Notes: generated by a model not told the origin, from the letters alone. Counted from the first letter of the stretch, positions 1-13,292 are shown. The stretch: 64,000 nt of DNA from Anisus vortex (GCA_949126835.1 OX421498.1:33113299-33177298), one strand, 5' to 3'. Program-made: numbers and translations.

Positions 1-490
1 TTAGTGTTTCTAGGATTAGTAAAATAACTTTTGGTAGGCCTATTACTCAGTTCCGGGTTGCTGTAGCCATGCTAAGTTATAGACATTTCCGTGTGGTAAT
101 ATCTACTTTTCCAGAATATTTATAATGGGTGCATATTATATCAAACAACGAGACAGTGGTTAACTACAATTTTAAATTACCGTTATCTCGAAGTTGTGCA
201 GACAAATCCTTCCACACCACAGGCGATAAGCTTAATATTGGTTTTGATACAATTGGCTGGGTATTTTCTAAGCTACACAATCCCCTTGTACGCTAGGACC
301 TGGGTGCTAAGGCTGTCAAAGCATAATTAACCCTAAAAGAAATAGTTTTAATTGTCTGAACTTAAATTTTCATATTTTATTTAGGATTTTGAGCTAAAAT
401 GTTTTTAGATAGATATAAATAGCTACTCTTTATGACTTAATAAATGTAGGCTATTCCTTTGATTAAAATGACCGAATGTCGATGGTTCTT

Positions 491-765
491 AAATCTTATC
501 TTATATATTACAGACGCTCCTTCTATAAAGAAGATTATTGCGTCCTACGCTCATCCGTGGTGCGAGTCTAGTATTGCATATTCATTAATGTTTTAAATGA
601 TGTTAAGTTACTGGTTTTCCTGGTTTGTTCAGGCAACCCATTCCACGGCCGAATGCCACTCGAGAAGAAAGAGTAGGGGCCTACTTATAGGGCCTATGCA
701 TTTGTTCTCGCATAAAGGATAAGAAAAGTGTTTTTGTCCTTATGTTTATCGGAGCATTTATGTAG
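491..765 (-). mobile_element. CR1-like LINE 3' tail
   Basis: Inverse of the conserved tail: CTTATATATTACAGACGCTC, GCGTCCTACGCTCATCCGTG, GAATGCCACTCGAGAAGAAA and TTGTTCTCGCATAAAGGATA in order, so the LINE runs right to left. Confidence 0.85.
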
Positions 766-887
766 TCTAATGTGTCTTAGAAAATAGTGAAAAAGTTATG
801 TTAAATTTAAAGCTATATTTAAAAAAAAAATGTTTAAGAAACTAACTGAATTAGCCATTTTAAGCAATGGCTGTCGTCCGTCTAGGG

Positions 888-1298
888 CAGGGGTCGTGAA
901 CCTATGGCTCGCGAGCCAGATGTGGCTCTATTAATGGCTGTATCTGGCTCGTAGACAATTTTTCGATTATAAAAAAAGGCTTTTCTTTAGACTCCTTTAA
1001 TTGCATATCAATATTTCATTCTACAAATGAGCAAAAGTCTACTACAGCTCAGCATCAGAAGTGGTAAAGGAGATTAACTCCGCTGACCTAAAAGACAAAA
1101 AAAGTAGCAACAGCATAATAATGTTATTAAAAAGAATTCAGAGACATAATTATTGTAGTTTTAGTGTTGAAATTACACAAAATGCACACATTTACTTGAA
1201 TTTTTAGTTTTAAACATAATGTATGGACTCTCACATAATTACTTTTCAGTGTATGTGGTGTCCATGGCTCTCTCAGACAAAAAGGCTCCGGACCCCTG
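888..1298. mobile_element. hAT-type non-autonomous element
   Basis: Ends CAGGGGTCGTGAACC and CTCCGGACCCCTG form imperfect terminal inverted repeats typical of hAT MITEs. Flanking 8-bp duplication GTCTAGGG (880-887) and GTCCAGGG (1299-1306), 7 of 8 matching. Subterminal GGCTCGCGAGCC/GGCTC motifs. No transposase. Confidence 0.87.
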
Positions 1299-1879
1299 GT
1301 CCAGGGTCTGGCACTCCAGAACTCGATGAATTTTCAAAGAATAATTTAATGCTGTAACTTTGATAACATTCAACTTCACTTGTCAATAATAAGTAGTTTC
1401 TTTATCGCTAGGCAAAACAACAACAGCTTAACTACACATCTGCGTGCCTTATATAGATTTCGGTGCAGTAAGTGCTAGAATGGATTTCCCTCGAAGTTTC
1501 CAGAATGCAAAAGAATATGCGTACTAGAAAGAGGTAGAGACTACGAGAAAATAATAAATATATTCGTGCTATTAAGATATAATTAATAACTATCTATACA
1601 ATTGTGTACACATAATTTCGAAGCCAAAATTAAATATAAATAAATAACTATAAATAAATTATCGAGACAATTCTAAATACAGTATGAAAACTATCATAAC
1701 AAGCTATTCACATAACAACGTGCTTAAAGAATCAATGGAAAGTGGGCAACACATATGTTTTACAAAGGAATTTGATTGGTAAATGCTGCAGCTGAACCAT
1801 AGTACTTAAAAAAGACCCTAAATTGAATGAGCAATTTTAAACAGCAGGAAACAAAAACTATGACATATAAAAAATGGAA

Positions 1880-1936
1880 GTATATATATATATATATTAT
1901 ATATATATATATATATAATATCTATATATATATACT
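1880..1936. repeat. TA microsatellite
   Basis: TATATA-rich tract with short interruptions. Confidence 0.95.
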
Positions 1937-2215
1937 ACAACCAAAGATAAGTTTATATTATATTCTGCGTTCAGTTTAATTTTAATAAATTTAAATAAGA
2001 TTGTCGGCTTTAATATGGGTTTTATTGTTAATATTTTGAATAAGGCCTACATAGGCCTATATAAAAGGGGCACACATTTTTTTTTAAATGCCTGCGGCAT
2101 CTAGGCTTTGAATATAAGGACACGTTGGTTGGATCTAACGATTGTGGATAATAAATAGTTGTGGAACGTCTATTATCATTTTTGATACGAATCTCTTATC
2201 TAACCATATCTAAAC

Positions 2216-2217
<2 letters not shown>

Positions 2218-2294
<77 letters not shown>
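2218..2294. repeat. TA microsatellite, about 75 bp
   Basis: Near-perfect TA repeat interrupted once by GGTCTA. Confidence 0.97.
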
Positions 2295-2650
2295 CAAAAA
2301 TAATAATAATAAATAGTCTAATACTTTTTTTGTATAGCGCTACCAACAAACATAATGTATGATCAGAGTGCATTTAACATTGAGCAACAAACAATTAAGA
2401 ACACGGATATAATCTCTAGGCCTAGAAAAATAAAGCTAATAAAAAAAGCATAAAATTTTACGAATATAGGACAAAGCAGATAACCGTAGCATTAATCGAC
2501 CTAATATAATACAATATGAATACTAATTAATACTAATGGCCGATGTAATAAAAGTATTTCACTCCTCAGAAACTTTCTTGTCTCGAAAGAGAAGAATGGC
2601 TTTTTGATGTAAATTTTTAAACGTATAGACTCGTTAGGTTGACTGAATGT

Positions 2651-3789
2651 CAAGGACTACTGAAGACAGGACGTGCAGACTTGAATTTCTGACTTAGCTA
2701 GCTAAGGCCAGTTTTTTTAACAGTAGCGATACACTCGCTTGTCGCGCTTATATATGAAGTAAATTATTATTAAGTAACTAACATAATTAATGTCAATAAT
2801 GTCAATACTGTCAATAATGTTAATGTGCAGGGCCGTTTACTAATGAGGGGTTAGGATTGAGAGGGTTTAAAAGAGCATTTGAATATTATTTAAGATCTAT
2901 TTAGATGATTGAATGATTAGGGCCGTACACATGATACCTATATATATATGCGGTTGGTGTTGACGGTTTCGTGTGGGGGGTCACCTAAGGAATAAAATAA
3001 AGTGAAAATTTTTTTCTAAAAAATCGTTATTTCTTGACCTAAAAAGGAAAAAACGTAACCCACCCATAAAATTTATCTCGCTCATAATTAAGAGACAAAT
3101 GCACAGCCTCTAAAAAAAGTGATTATGAAGTAAGTCGATTATTTGGGTTGAGAATTTTGCCAAGTGGTACATGTACCATTATTATAAATACGATAATTTG
3201 ATTTCTATGTCTATGGCAAAATTTATTTGTGTTTTCATGACCAAGGAATATAAAGAATGTAAATTGACTGTAATAGTTAAAAATAAACAAACATTGTGCT
3301 CTCCTCTTATATTTTCTGCTTTCAATAATGGTATACATGCACTATTTGGCACTTTAAACAAACGACACTTGTTGGCAGCATTATAATTACCTTTACAATT
3401 AACTACACCACATTTATTAGGCATTTTGATAAAAATACACGATCGAAAAATTGAAAACAAACGCAGTGAAGTAAAATATCAACAATAAGTATCCATGTTG
3501 GAACCAAACTGTGCCTTCTATTCATACTCCTTCAAAAATAGTGCGCTCATGCTTGGTAATTATTAAGACATTTTAATGGCTATTAGATCGTTCTTTGTCA
3601 TTAAAAAAATGAAAATGACATAAACCATTAATACAATGAATCATATTAGTAAAGAATTTTGTTAGTTACTTAATAATAGTTAACATTATATCACTGCGCC
3701 AAGGGAGTGTATCGCTACTGTTAAAAAAACTGGCCTTAGCTAGGAAGTCAGAAATTCAATTCTGCACGTCCTGTCTTCAGTAGTCCTTG
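2651..3789 (-). mobile_element. P-superfamily-like DNA transposon, non-autonomous
   Basis: 1139-bp element bounded by CAAGGACTACTGAAG... and its inverse. The terminal inverted repeats extend about 130 bases inward (2651-2780 versus 3661-3789) with few mismatches. It is flanked by an identical 8-bp duplication CTGAATGT at 2643-2650 and 3790-3797. A THAP-domain coding remnant lies inside on the minus strand. An 8-bp duplication plus a THAP DNA-binding domain is the established signature of P-element transposons. There is no transposase catalytic core, so it would need a helper. Confidence 0.88.
3290..3424 (-). pseudogene. THAP-domain fragment of a P-like transposase
   Basis: From the Met codon at 3424-3422 the minus strand reads MPNKCGVVNCKGNYNAANKC then RLFKVP. 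This is the N-terminus of a THAP zinc finger (C-x4-C, then basic residues and a KxP turn). An open frame continues to 3182 but family resemblance stops after about 40 residues, without the downstream W and C2H ligands. It is a remnant of the transposase gene of the surrounding element, not a host gene. Confidence 0.75.
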
Positions 3790-3797
3790 CTGAATGT

Positions 3798-6569
3798 TTA
3801 TAAGTAAATAAATCTTTTATTTTCATTTGTTTTTCAAAGGTCTAGATCTAGTCCGATTTCGTCTTAGATTTTCCTTTTTTTTCTTTAACATGGCCAGGCC
3901 AGATCCGTATTTTTCAATGGTTGGGATACCAGAGAGAGGAAGGATGGGAAAGTTCCGGAATTTTCTGAAGATGTCCGGTATTGCTGGCAAAGGTTTCTGG
4001 CAACCCTATCTATGATGCCAATATGCGATTGGAAGAAAAAGTGCTTTCTGGCGTTGTCGGAAGTCGATGTTAATTAAGCCATTGGCACTGATATCTATAT
4101 CTTTAAAAAAAAAACGATATTTCGGGAGATCTGCAGCCTTGTTTGGTTGCGGTCGTCAACTCGAATATTTCCCACTAGGAACGTGTAAAGAGTTTCAAGT
4201 CGGAATTGCGTTCTTTACAAACAAAGTTCAAAATTTAAAAATGCGCCAGTTCGGAACATTTTTTCCGAGTTTTCCAGACTAAAGAACTAAAAATAATGGT
4301 TTTGACTTAACTATAAAGCTGCGACTGATTTAAAAGAAGATTGACTTCTAAAATCGCTTTTAGGCTTTTTTTATTGTCAATAGAAAGAGCACCAGGCGCA
4401 CTACAGTTGATATATGTAACTCAGTTGTTGTTTTTTATTCAACGAACAATGACTAATTGGACAAGCCCTAATTGAAGATAAATGATATTAATACTTACAT
4501 TTTTTATGTTTTTTTAAATATATTAATTATTAAACTTTAACGATATTTTGTATATTAAAAAAAAATAGATTTAGATTTAATCTAACTTTTCATTTCACGT
4601 ATGCTTTCATCGCTTATTGCGCGTCTCGGGCAGGCCAAACCGCCTCACGTGAAACAGACGAGTGTTGCCAAATTGTTTCTTTCTGCAAATAGACCAGGTT
4701 TTTCTCTAACAAGCTTTCATCTGGTGTTTAAACCATTTCCTCAGATTTTATCTTCATTACTGCGTCGGTTGTAGAGATACATTGATTTGGGGAGAAACAT
4801 TTTCTTTTCGCTGGCGAATATGATTGGTTAATCTACAGTCATAAATAGCCAATTACAAAAATGGGTTATTTTTTTGTAAAAAAAATATTTCTTGTCATGA
4901 AATAAATATAATGGCTGAATGCTTCATGGGAATTACGGAAAGATGATTTATCTAAATGGGAATAGTTTTAAAATATAAAGTCCATGAAAATGAATACATA
5001 AAAACTAAGTACACACACATACACACAGGCCTATACTTATTCCATTATACGTATGCTCATACTCACACGTTTTTTGACACCAACAATCACTCTTACCCTC
5101 CCCTACACATTCCCACATACCCTCCTTACACTCACACACTTCCACACGCTCACACACACTCAAAACTCCTACACACTCCTACACATCCCACATACTCCCA
5201 CACACTCCTATATGCTATATATATATATATATATATAGTGAGAGAGAGAGAGAGAGAGAGAAATAAATGCATGGATAGATTAAAAGATAGGTAGATAACA
5301 AAACAGATAGATAGATATGTGGAGAGAGGCTAATAAGTCGCAAAACTTGCTCTTGTTTTTTTTTGTCAAGACGTTCAGAAGGGCAGTTGAAGGTGTGTGC
5401 AGAATAACACCCTTTCAATTTCACACACATAACTATGTGATTGCAACATAAGAACAGAAGGCAGTGAGTCCGTCATCCATTTATATCATATTTCTATCAT
5501 ATATTTATATGGGAGGAAGGGGTGGCAAATGATTGGAACTAGGGGCCGTGTAATACCTGGAGAAATAAAAATTCTGACACGCCACTGTAATTTCACTAGA
5601 ACTCTAGCTGTTACACCAAGCTGTTCACAACTTCACACTTCCGTATTTTTTCTCCTGCCCCCCCCTCCCCCGTCCAGCACCTTTCCCCGACTTCCTTCCT
5701 TCCTCGTTCTGTCCAGACTTTCTATGTTCCCTGCTCCAACCCCCTACTTTTCCTATCCATCCTTTCACCGTGTATTATATGCTATTCACCCGTGAAAGGC
5801 TATTTCGCTCTTTTTTTTTTTACGCAAAGGAAAATATTGATATTATGGACTCCTTTTTGTTCTCTCTCCAATAAAAACAATACATGACACCAGTTGTAGA
5901 CATCTCGTTGCATTATCTTTTCTTGCGTCCGTATAATGTTCTATTAGAAGTCTCTACAATACTTTAGTCTTATCAAAGACTATAATAAGATGGACCGCTT
6001 GCTCTATTTTTAGAGCTTATGTTCGTTTTTTTTTCCGTACGCATCTAATAACGCTGTCTTAAATGACTTCTACGCTCCTCCGTTTGCCTAAATGTTTCCG
6101 CTGTATACATCTTTCGGTTTTAAATATATATTTTTTTCATTGAGAAAATCATAGCGATTAAATAAAACGGAAGTGCATAGTACAAAAGGGAATCGGGAAT
6201 TCCGGAAAGAAGTAATTCGAGTCATCAAATAGCAGAAATATTAAAGCAAGCGGTCCATCTTATTTTAGTCTTTGTTTAGTCTTATACATATGTATTTTTT
6301 ATTGAATTATTATTGTATTTAGATTTTATTTTGGAATTAAAGGTGACATTCTTTATCATAGCGTTAAAGTATCGTCACAGATCTAGTGTAACGCTTATAT
6401 ATATAGTATTAAGTAAACAAATTTCAGATTAGTCAATGCCATATTAAGACCTGTAGAGGCCCGAAGCTCTAAATATCTTTTAGTGACCCCCTTTTAATAC
6501 TTATTTTGTTAGAAATATAAACAGTCATAAACCATAAAAAAATATTTATTGAACGAAATTAAATGAAAC
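3798..6569. other. Non-coding, nothing recognised except microsatellites
   Basis: AT-rich, with CA/CATCCCACA low complexity at 5010-5210. Short open frames here have no coding signature. The sFRP first exon was looked for and not found. Confidence 0.55.
5214..5263. repeat. TA then GA microsatellite
   Basis: TATATA for about 22 bases then GAGAGAGA for about 22 bases; preceded by CACACA/CATCCCACA-type repeats (5010-5210). Confidence 0.95.
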
Positions 6570-6822
6570 AAACGAATCGGAGCAAGCGAAATGTGCCCCT
6601 GCGAAACAGCTCCCGAAAACGCGGAGCATGTCTTTCAGACCTGCCCTCTGTATCTTTCTACCCGGTCAGCCATTTGGCCCCTGGGGGCTACCTTCAACGA
6701 CAAACTGTTCGGTGGACTAGAGCAACTGACAGCTACGGCGCAGTTCATTACAACTATCGGACTTGTTGTCTGAATCCTCCCAATCATAACATTTGAGAAC
6801 GAAGAAGAAGAAAGAAGAAATG
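6570..6822 (+). mobile_element. Non-LTR retrotransposon 3' fragment (Cys-His motif)
   Basis: Reads MCPCETAPENAEHVFQTCPL, then GATFNDKLFGGLEQLTATAQ and FITTIGLVV, stop near 6771. The CPC...EHVFQTCP motif is the conserved cysteine-histidine segment near the C-terminus of many LINE reverse-transcriptase proteins. The 3' end carries a GAAGAAGAAAGAAGAA tail. It is 5'-truncated to about 60 codons. Confidence 0.78.
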
Positions 6823-8013
6823 AAACAAAACTGTCACTTGTTTTTATTTTATATTGTAAAAAAAAAATGTGTTCTACTTTTCAAAATTACAAATTTTATT
6901 ATAATAATCCGTTTAAGGTAATACGGGACCCTTCTTAGTTTTAATCTTTTTTTTTTACCGATCCTAATTCAGTTGCACCATTTGCAGTATTGCACCATAA
7001 GGTCCACGGATTTTGGTAAATTCCTACATTAGAAAATGTCCATAGTGTCCCCCCGCCTCCCCTTAATGAAACGTATTTTCCTAAATGATATATCCAACTC
7101 TTGAGTCTAAGAACAGTAAAGTATTTTCTTGTTGATTATGTTGTTGAAATTTTTCTTTAGAAATACGATTTCATTTTACTACTTCATGCTATACTTCGCA
7201 TTCTAAATCAAACAGTGTTTACATTGTTTATTAAGATTAGTTATCAGAGTTTGGGGTGTTAAAGGGAAAACCGGAAAACAGATTAACGGTTTTATAACCA
7301 AAAATCGGCTTTCAAACTTTGAAATCGATTTTCCGTTTTGTTGGAAGCTGGAATGAATTTGTATACAAAATGTTGTCTCCAATTGTTTTGCTTATGTTCT
7401 GGGAGTAATATTTTAAAATCACATTTGATTCGCATATAACATATCCTTAAGATGAAATGCCTTGCAAACACTAATTAGTTAAATGCCAATTGTTGTTTCT
7501 TCAAATCCCTACCATTGCTTGCAATGTATCACAGACTACAAAAAACAAGATGTGTTAAGTTATAATAAACGCGAGTCTTCGGCAAATTTGATTGAGAAGC
7601 AAAAACTGGGTTTTCTCTACAGACGCTGAACGTACAACAGACAAACAGACCGATAGACAAATCCTAATTTTTATTCATTTTCTGTAAATGTTATATTCAT
7701 GTGTATGCACCATGCATCATCAGCTAATCTATCTAATTATATACGTTTTAATTTCAAATTCAGTTTTGGGGTCCTCTCAATAAAAATCAACGAAATAAGA
7801 TTTCACCACGTAATAAAATTTAAGGGCTTGTAAAGCTTGTTTATATTTATTCTTTAAGAACATGTGGTCATGTCGTTTATAAATCCACGTTCTGTAGATG
7901 TGTGAACATTATAATCAAAGCTCATCCTATCTGTTTAACCTTGCGTCAAGCTACTCATTACACAAATTCACCAGCGCGCATCCCCGCATACTGCCTGCCT
8001 ATCCCCCCCCCCA

Positions 8014-8063
<50 letters not shown>

Positions 8064-8886
8064 TAAGGACAATTTAAGTCTTTTTAAGTGTGTCTATTAC
8101 ATAAATTTCCCTTATAAAACTTTTTTGCCTCTACGAAAGTCACCTGCGCATTAACTTCCAATAGTTTCAAACGCCAATCAGTCAATCAGCTAGAGAGAGA
8201 AACCCATCATAAGTAAAGATGGTGGGATGTCTTAAGGGAAATATTATCTGCGTGTTGAGCTAGAAAAACGCCAAGTATGTTTCTCAAGGTATATTTATCT
8301 ATCTGTTGTGAGTAACAACATCAGGAGGAACGCGCACAGCCAGGAGTGTCTGGAATTCTCTTGTGTTTTTAACCCTACAATTGGAATTTGTGCACCAAAA
8401 CTTTTTTTTAAAAGACTAACCTTTATGTTTCTGGCTGAGAATTATTGTGTTTGTTTTAATGTTTAAGTTGGAAGTTGAAACATGTGTGTCTGTGTTTAAC
8501 ATGAAAAATGAAATAGTCAGTTTATTTCCGCCTTGCTACAGACTAATACATGTATTTTTATATTAGTAAACGCACTAAATCTGATTTTTGTTTTTGTTCT
8601 ATGTAGACAGATATAATAAATATAATAAATATACCGTATAATAAATGTACATCTATCTATTTATCTATCTATCTGTTTATCTATCTATCTATCTGTTTAT
8701 TCTATCGTTCGCTTTCTGTAAATCTATCTATCTATTTTTGATCAATATATCTATCACCACTTATGTGATATCTATCTTTGATTTTGTCTTTTTGTCAATC
8801 TATTTTTACAACTGTCTTATAAGTCATTTGTCAATCAACTAGTATGCATGAAAATGAAGTTATTGAAATAAAACTACACACAAGCC
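6823..8886. other. Non-coding
   Basis: AT-rich; CTAT microsatellite at about 8650-8700 and a TA run. No genes seen. Confidence 0.6.
8018..8061. repeat. TA microsatellite
   Basis: Perfect TA repeat of about 42 bases, preceded by a CCCCCCCC run. Confidence 0.97.
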
Positions 8887-9362
8887 TTCAGTCACTTAGT
8901 GCATCTTTCAGTCATGTTCTGTATGTCTGCTCCGTCAGTTAGTGCATCTTTCAGTCATGTTCTGTATGTCTGCTCCGTTAGTTAGTGCATCTTTCAGTCA
9001 TGTTCAGTCTGTCTGCTCCGTTAGTTAGTGCATCTTTCAGTCATGTTCTGTCAGTCTGCTCCGTAAGTTAGTACATAATATTTCATTCATGTTCTGTCTG
9101 TCTGCTCCGTTAGTTAGTGCATCTTTCAGTCATGTTTTGTCTGTCTGCTCCGTCAGTTAGTGCATCTTTCAGTCATGTTCTGTCTGTCTGCTCCGTTAGT
9201 TAGTGCATTTTTCAGTCATGTTCAGTCTGTCTGCTCCGTTAGTTAGTGCATCTTTCAGTCATAATCTGTCTGTCTGCTCCGTCAGTTAGTGCATCTTTCA
9301 GTCATGTTCTGTCTGTCCACTCCGTCAGTTAGTGCATATTTCAGTCATGTTCTGTCTGCTTT
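8887..9362. repeat. 43-bp tandem array, about 11 copies
   Basis: Unit built from GTTAGTGCATCTTTCAGTCA, TGTTCTGTCTGTCTGCTCCG and TTA, with minor variants (TCAGTCTGT, TATGTCTGC). Noncoding in all frames. Within the upstream region of the sFRP CRD exon. Confidence 0.95.
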
Positions 9363-9964
9363 AGATTTACATTCCTTCCCATTACCGTGCCAATTCTTGT
9401 TTTTATAAATAAATTAAAGAGAGCAGCATACCTTACTTTCCAACATACTGGAACAGAAAACCAGCAACAAAAAACATTCAACCAGCACCTCCCCCTTCCG
9501 TTTTACACACACACTCACACACATATACACACACACGCATTTTTTTCTTAAACAAAAAGTAAACTAAATGTAAATAAATGAATCCAAATAGAGACTAAAT
9601 GTTATATTTCTCCAAACGGTTATAGCTTTAAATACTGGCATTTAGTTTTATGTTAATCTTAGATTATACCACTGATCTATAAAACGAATGGATTGGGCCC
9701 GGAAACTATATTCTTGAAGCCAAAATCACGTGACTTTCACTTATCTATAAAATTATATTTCCTAAACACGGACCTGTATATACATTTCATGTGACTTAGA
9801 CTTCCTTTCTATAGTATAATTTGTTCTAATTATAGGTGGTTTATTCCTGTAACTCGCTTATATGGATAAGTGAATAGGGTGAATGGTGTGATCAAATCTA
9901 GTCTCAATTTGCGCAAACAAATTTAAGAGGGAAGCTTTATCCATTCTTTTTATTGACCAGTGGA

Positions 9965-10205
9965 TGCTACAGCCACTTCTTCTATACAAAAGAGTAGGCT
10001 ATTGCTTATCCGTGGTTTGAGTTTAGAATTGCATTTTGACTAGGGTTTTCTAGGGTTTACTGGGGTTTTCTAGGATTTTCTAAAGTTTTCTAGGGTTTTC
10101 TAAGGTTTTCTAAATAATTTAAAAGTTCTAAGGTTCTTGGTTTTCCATGTTTGTTCAGGTAACCTATTCCATGCCTGCGTGCCATTCGGGAATAATTAGA
10201 ATGTG
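9965..10205 (-). mobile_element. CR1-like LINE 3' tail with internal TTTTCTAGGG repeat
   Basis: Inverse tail (GATGCTACAGCCACTTCTTC, TTGCTTATCCGTGGTTTGAG, CTATTCCATGCCTGCGTGCC) with a short tandem repeat of TTTTCTAGGGTTTTC at about 10038-10125 expanded inside it. Confidence 0.75.
10038..10130. repeat. Short TTTTCTAGGG tandem repeat
   Basis: About seven degenerate units of TTTTCTA(G/A)GG, inside the inverted CR1-like tail at 9965-10205. Confidence 0.8.
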
Positions 10206-10264
10206 TATGCATGAGTCCCTGCATATAAAGTTGTAGAATTTTTTTCCCCCTTTCTCTCTTCTGT

Positions 10265-10505
10265 TTAAATGTCTACTTCTAAACAACTTATCCTTTATGC
10301 GAGAACAAATGCAAAAAAAAAAACTTTTTTTCCCGAGTGGCATCCGGGCATGGAATGGATTTACCGAACAAACCAGGAAAACCAGTAACTTAAAATCATT
10401 TAAAACAGTAAAAAAAAATGCAAGAATTGACTCGGACTACGGATGAGCGTAATTCGCAATAATCCTCCTTATAGAAGGAGCGTCTGTAGTGTATAAGATA
10501 AGACA
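10265..10505 (+). mobile_element. CR1-like LINE 3' tail
   Basis: CCTTTATGCGAGAACAAATG, CCCGAGTGGCATCCGGGCAT, GACTCGGACTACGGATGAGC, GAAGGAGCGTCTGTAGTGTA, ending ATAAGATAAGA. It lies head-to-head with the 9965-10205 copy, forming an imperfect inverted pair with a short spacer. Confidence 0.85.
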
Positions 10506-12924
10506 ACTCTGAACAGTGAACCTAGTATGACCCATGTCTGCATATTGTCTGTCTAGTCTATAGTCTAGAATCTATGCATCTAGCTTTTTGTCTTCAATAT
10601 TGATTTATGGCTCTAATGTATATATATAATTTTTGTATACAATCTACTTGATAAGGCGTTTGATAATAAATCCAATGCTGTCAGTAAATCCAACTGATAC
10701 AAAGTTTTATCCACGGCTGTACCGAGTCGGATAAATTATCAATATTTTGTCAGCAGCAGGTTGAAAAACAACAACGTTAGGAATTGTTTAGAATAGCACA
10801 GTTTTTGGCAAACTGCCAAGCGGAGATATTTAGTTTTAATGACCAACAGGAGTAGTTTGTGAATACATAATATATATATGATATATAATATAAAGATAGA
10901 TATAGAATATAGATCAGTGTGCTCTTGTCTACAATAGAGGGTTTGATCAGAAATGTAAATGGAATTCGTCCAACCATGTTTAAAGACCAAGTGTAGAGGT
11001 TTTTCTCAAAGGAACGAGATTTGGAATAGCCTCATACGGCAGTGACGTTAGAGAAAGGAAACAAATAAACAAAACTCGACGCTAAAAATCTATATTTAAC
11101 CATTTTGTTAAAAAAAAAAGAACCGGGAAAAGATTCAAAACATGTGGCAATAGATTCAAAACACGTGACAATATTCATTTTTCCTAGTCGGAATCCTTTC
11201 TCTTACGTCACTTTCCTATGTTGCCGGAAATAAAAACATCTCAAATGGCTACGAGATTTGGACTTTTCCTCCGAAAAGCACACACATTTCCGTGCAAATA
11301 TTGAAATAATAACTTAAAATTTATCTTTGATATTTTGTAAAAATGATTTTTATTAACATTCAGTTGCTAAATACACTATTTAATATCGAAATCAAATGTT
11401 TACTCAATTTTGATAAAAAGCTCTTCACTTGGTCTTTAAATTGTCGCTTAACTCTTGCTACCGAAAGGGAATAATATAGGCTAGTGAGGCGTAAAGCAGA
11501 AGATTCTTTGGCCGGGGGCCTACTGTATTGTTTGTGTGGCCAGTACAAAGAACAAGTAAATGCCGTATGAGCGGGATAGACTCAAGGGGGTGCTCTTCTC
11601 AACAAAAATATGGCGATTTCCTTTTTAACTTTAGATTGAAACTGAGACTTACGAAACAGCCATGCAGTGATGTACAACTTGACAGCAAGCAATACAGACG
11701 AAGAGCTTAGAAGACCAGATTAAGAACATTCTTAAAAATCATTGTGTTAACATAAAAAAAAGTGAGGTTCTGAAAAGATGACATAATATTATTTTATAAA
11801 AATCCAATGACAAAATTCAAGGAATCCACAGCAATAATTGACATAAATATTTGACATAAATATTTGACATAAATATTTGACATAAAAATATTGAACTTAA
11901 ATATTTGACATAAATATTGGACATAAATATTTGACATAAATATTTGACATAAATATTTCACATAAATATTTGACATAAATATTTGACATAGATATTTTAC
12001 ATAAATATCTGACATAAATATTTGATATAAATATTTGACATAAACATAAGTAAGTGACATAAATATTTGACATGAATATTTCGATATTTTTTTTTAAGGA
12101 GTAGAAAAGTATACATTTAAATACAAATAAAAAATACGTTTTAGAAAAAGTTAGCTGTGACAAAATATGAGATATAAATAAAAAATTTGTTGTAAAATAA
12201 TGAGATTTTAAAATGTCAGATTTGAACACACACACACACAAAGATATTTGAAAACTGATAATTGAAGTACGGGGTATCTTGATTTTAATAAATTTAAGTT
12301 TTGAAAATTACAACCGAAATAATGACATATGAAAACAAGCAATTTATATAAAAAAAATATATTTAAAAGTCGAGATTTAAAAACCACAAAACAACATGAT
12401 ATTAAACGGTGCACCAGAAATCAGACAAGGGAGCATGGAATTTGAGAACGCGCGTGCTGAAGGGAAAGGGTGTCGGGGGTGTTTAGATAGAGATAGTCCA
12501 GGTGTGACATGGACGAAATCTAATAAAAATAAATATAAAAGAAAATTCGTAATTACAAGACTTGTTGATGGTTTAAGTAAGGGAAGATTAGCGTGTCCGC
12601 CATCTTTCATTGGACACCTGCTAAATTTTATTTGAAAAATAAAATAAAAAGTTGAAATAAAAAAAAAATGTTGGATTCTATAGCTCCACGGGGATGTCCA
12701 CGTAATGGACGGGTGTACTTTTTGTTGAATTGATTGTTGTTGTTGTTGTTGTTTTGTTGGTGTGTGTGTGGTAGTGGGTCAGGAGTAATGCGGGCATTAA
12801 AGCCAGGCGGCTGTTGAAATTGTATTATTTCTTTTGTTTCAATTTACACAAAACAGATCGAACCTGTAATAACAATGAGGTAAAATGCCCACCCTAGACA
12901 TAAAATGTTTTATCTAAATTTAGT
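10506..12924. other. Non-coding except the 13-bp array
   Basis: AT-rich. Overlapping open frames at 12377-12635 on both strands show no family resemblance or splice context and are not called. Confidence 0.55.
11836..12085. repeat. 13-bp tandem array TGACATAAATATT, about 18 copies
   Basis: Direct repeats of TGACATAAATATT with substitutions and one interruption near 12050. The open frames across it (minus strand, YLCQIFMSNIYV-type periodicity) are by-products of the repeat. Confidence 0.95.
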
Positions 12925-13138
12925 TGCGATCTGTAGATCACGCGTGCCAAATCACGCGTGCCAGACCTGGCACGCCGAGGGATTTTCATTGGCGCGCGGA
13001 GGAGGCCTTGAAAGTCTATTCAAGTCTGTTCTACCAGAAAATTAGTGCTACGGTAGGAGAATGTTTAGTCTGTTGGCACGCAGAATGAATTAGAAATCAT
13101 ACTTTGGCACACTGTTATGAAAAGGTTGCCGACCCCTG
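12925..13138. mobile_element. hAT-type MITE, left end decayed
   Basis: Right end AAAAGGTTGCCGACCCCTG is the mirror of the CAGGGGTC hAT terminus. Interior GCACGCGTGCCA, TCAAGTCT and TTGGCACACT match the 36646 and 44567 copies. The left terminus is rearranged by a duplicated CACGCGTGCC, so its start is approximate. Confidence 0.75.
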
Positions 13139-13292
13139 TGTTAGACCACATGAATATTCACCATATTCTTCTTTAACAAGTTTAGTTTTGCTTTTTAAAT
13201 ACAGTCAGTATTCTTTAGTTAAAGCTTGTAACATCGTTACAACAATAAGGTCACGTGTCTTTAAATTAACTAATATGTTTGGTTAAACACAC

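Larger units (their letters stand above)
1307..2642. other. Non-coding, nothing recognised
   Basis: AT-rich DNA with only the two TA microsatellites listed; no exon-like or element-like structure seen. Confidence 0.6.

Noticed and set aside
12377..12635. Overlapping plus and minus open frames
   Set aside because: No resemblance to a family, no splice context, and the frames mirror one another.
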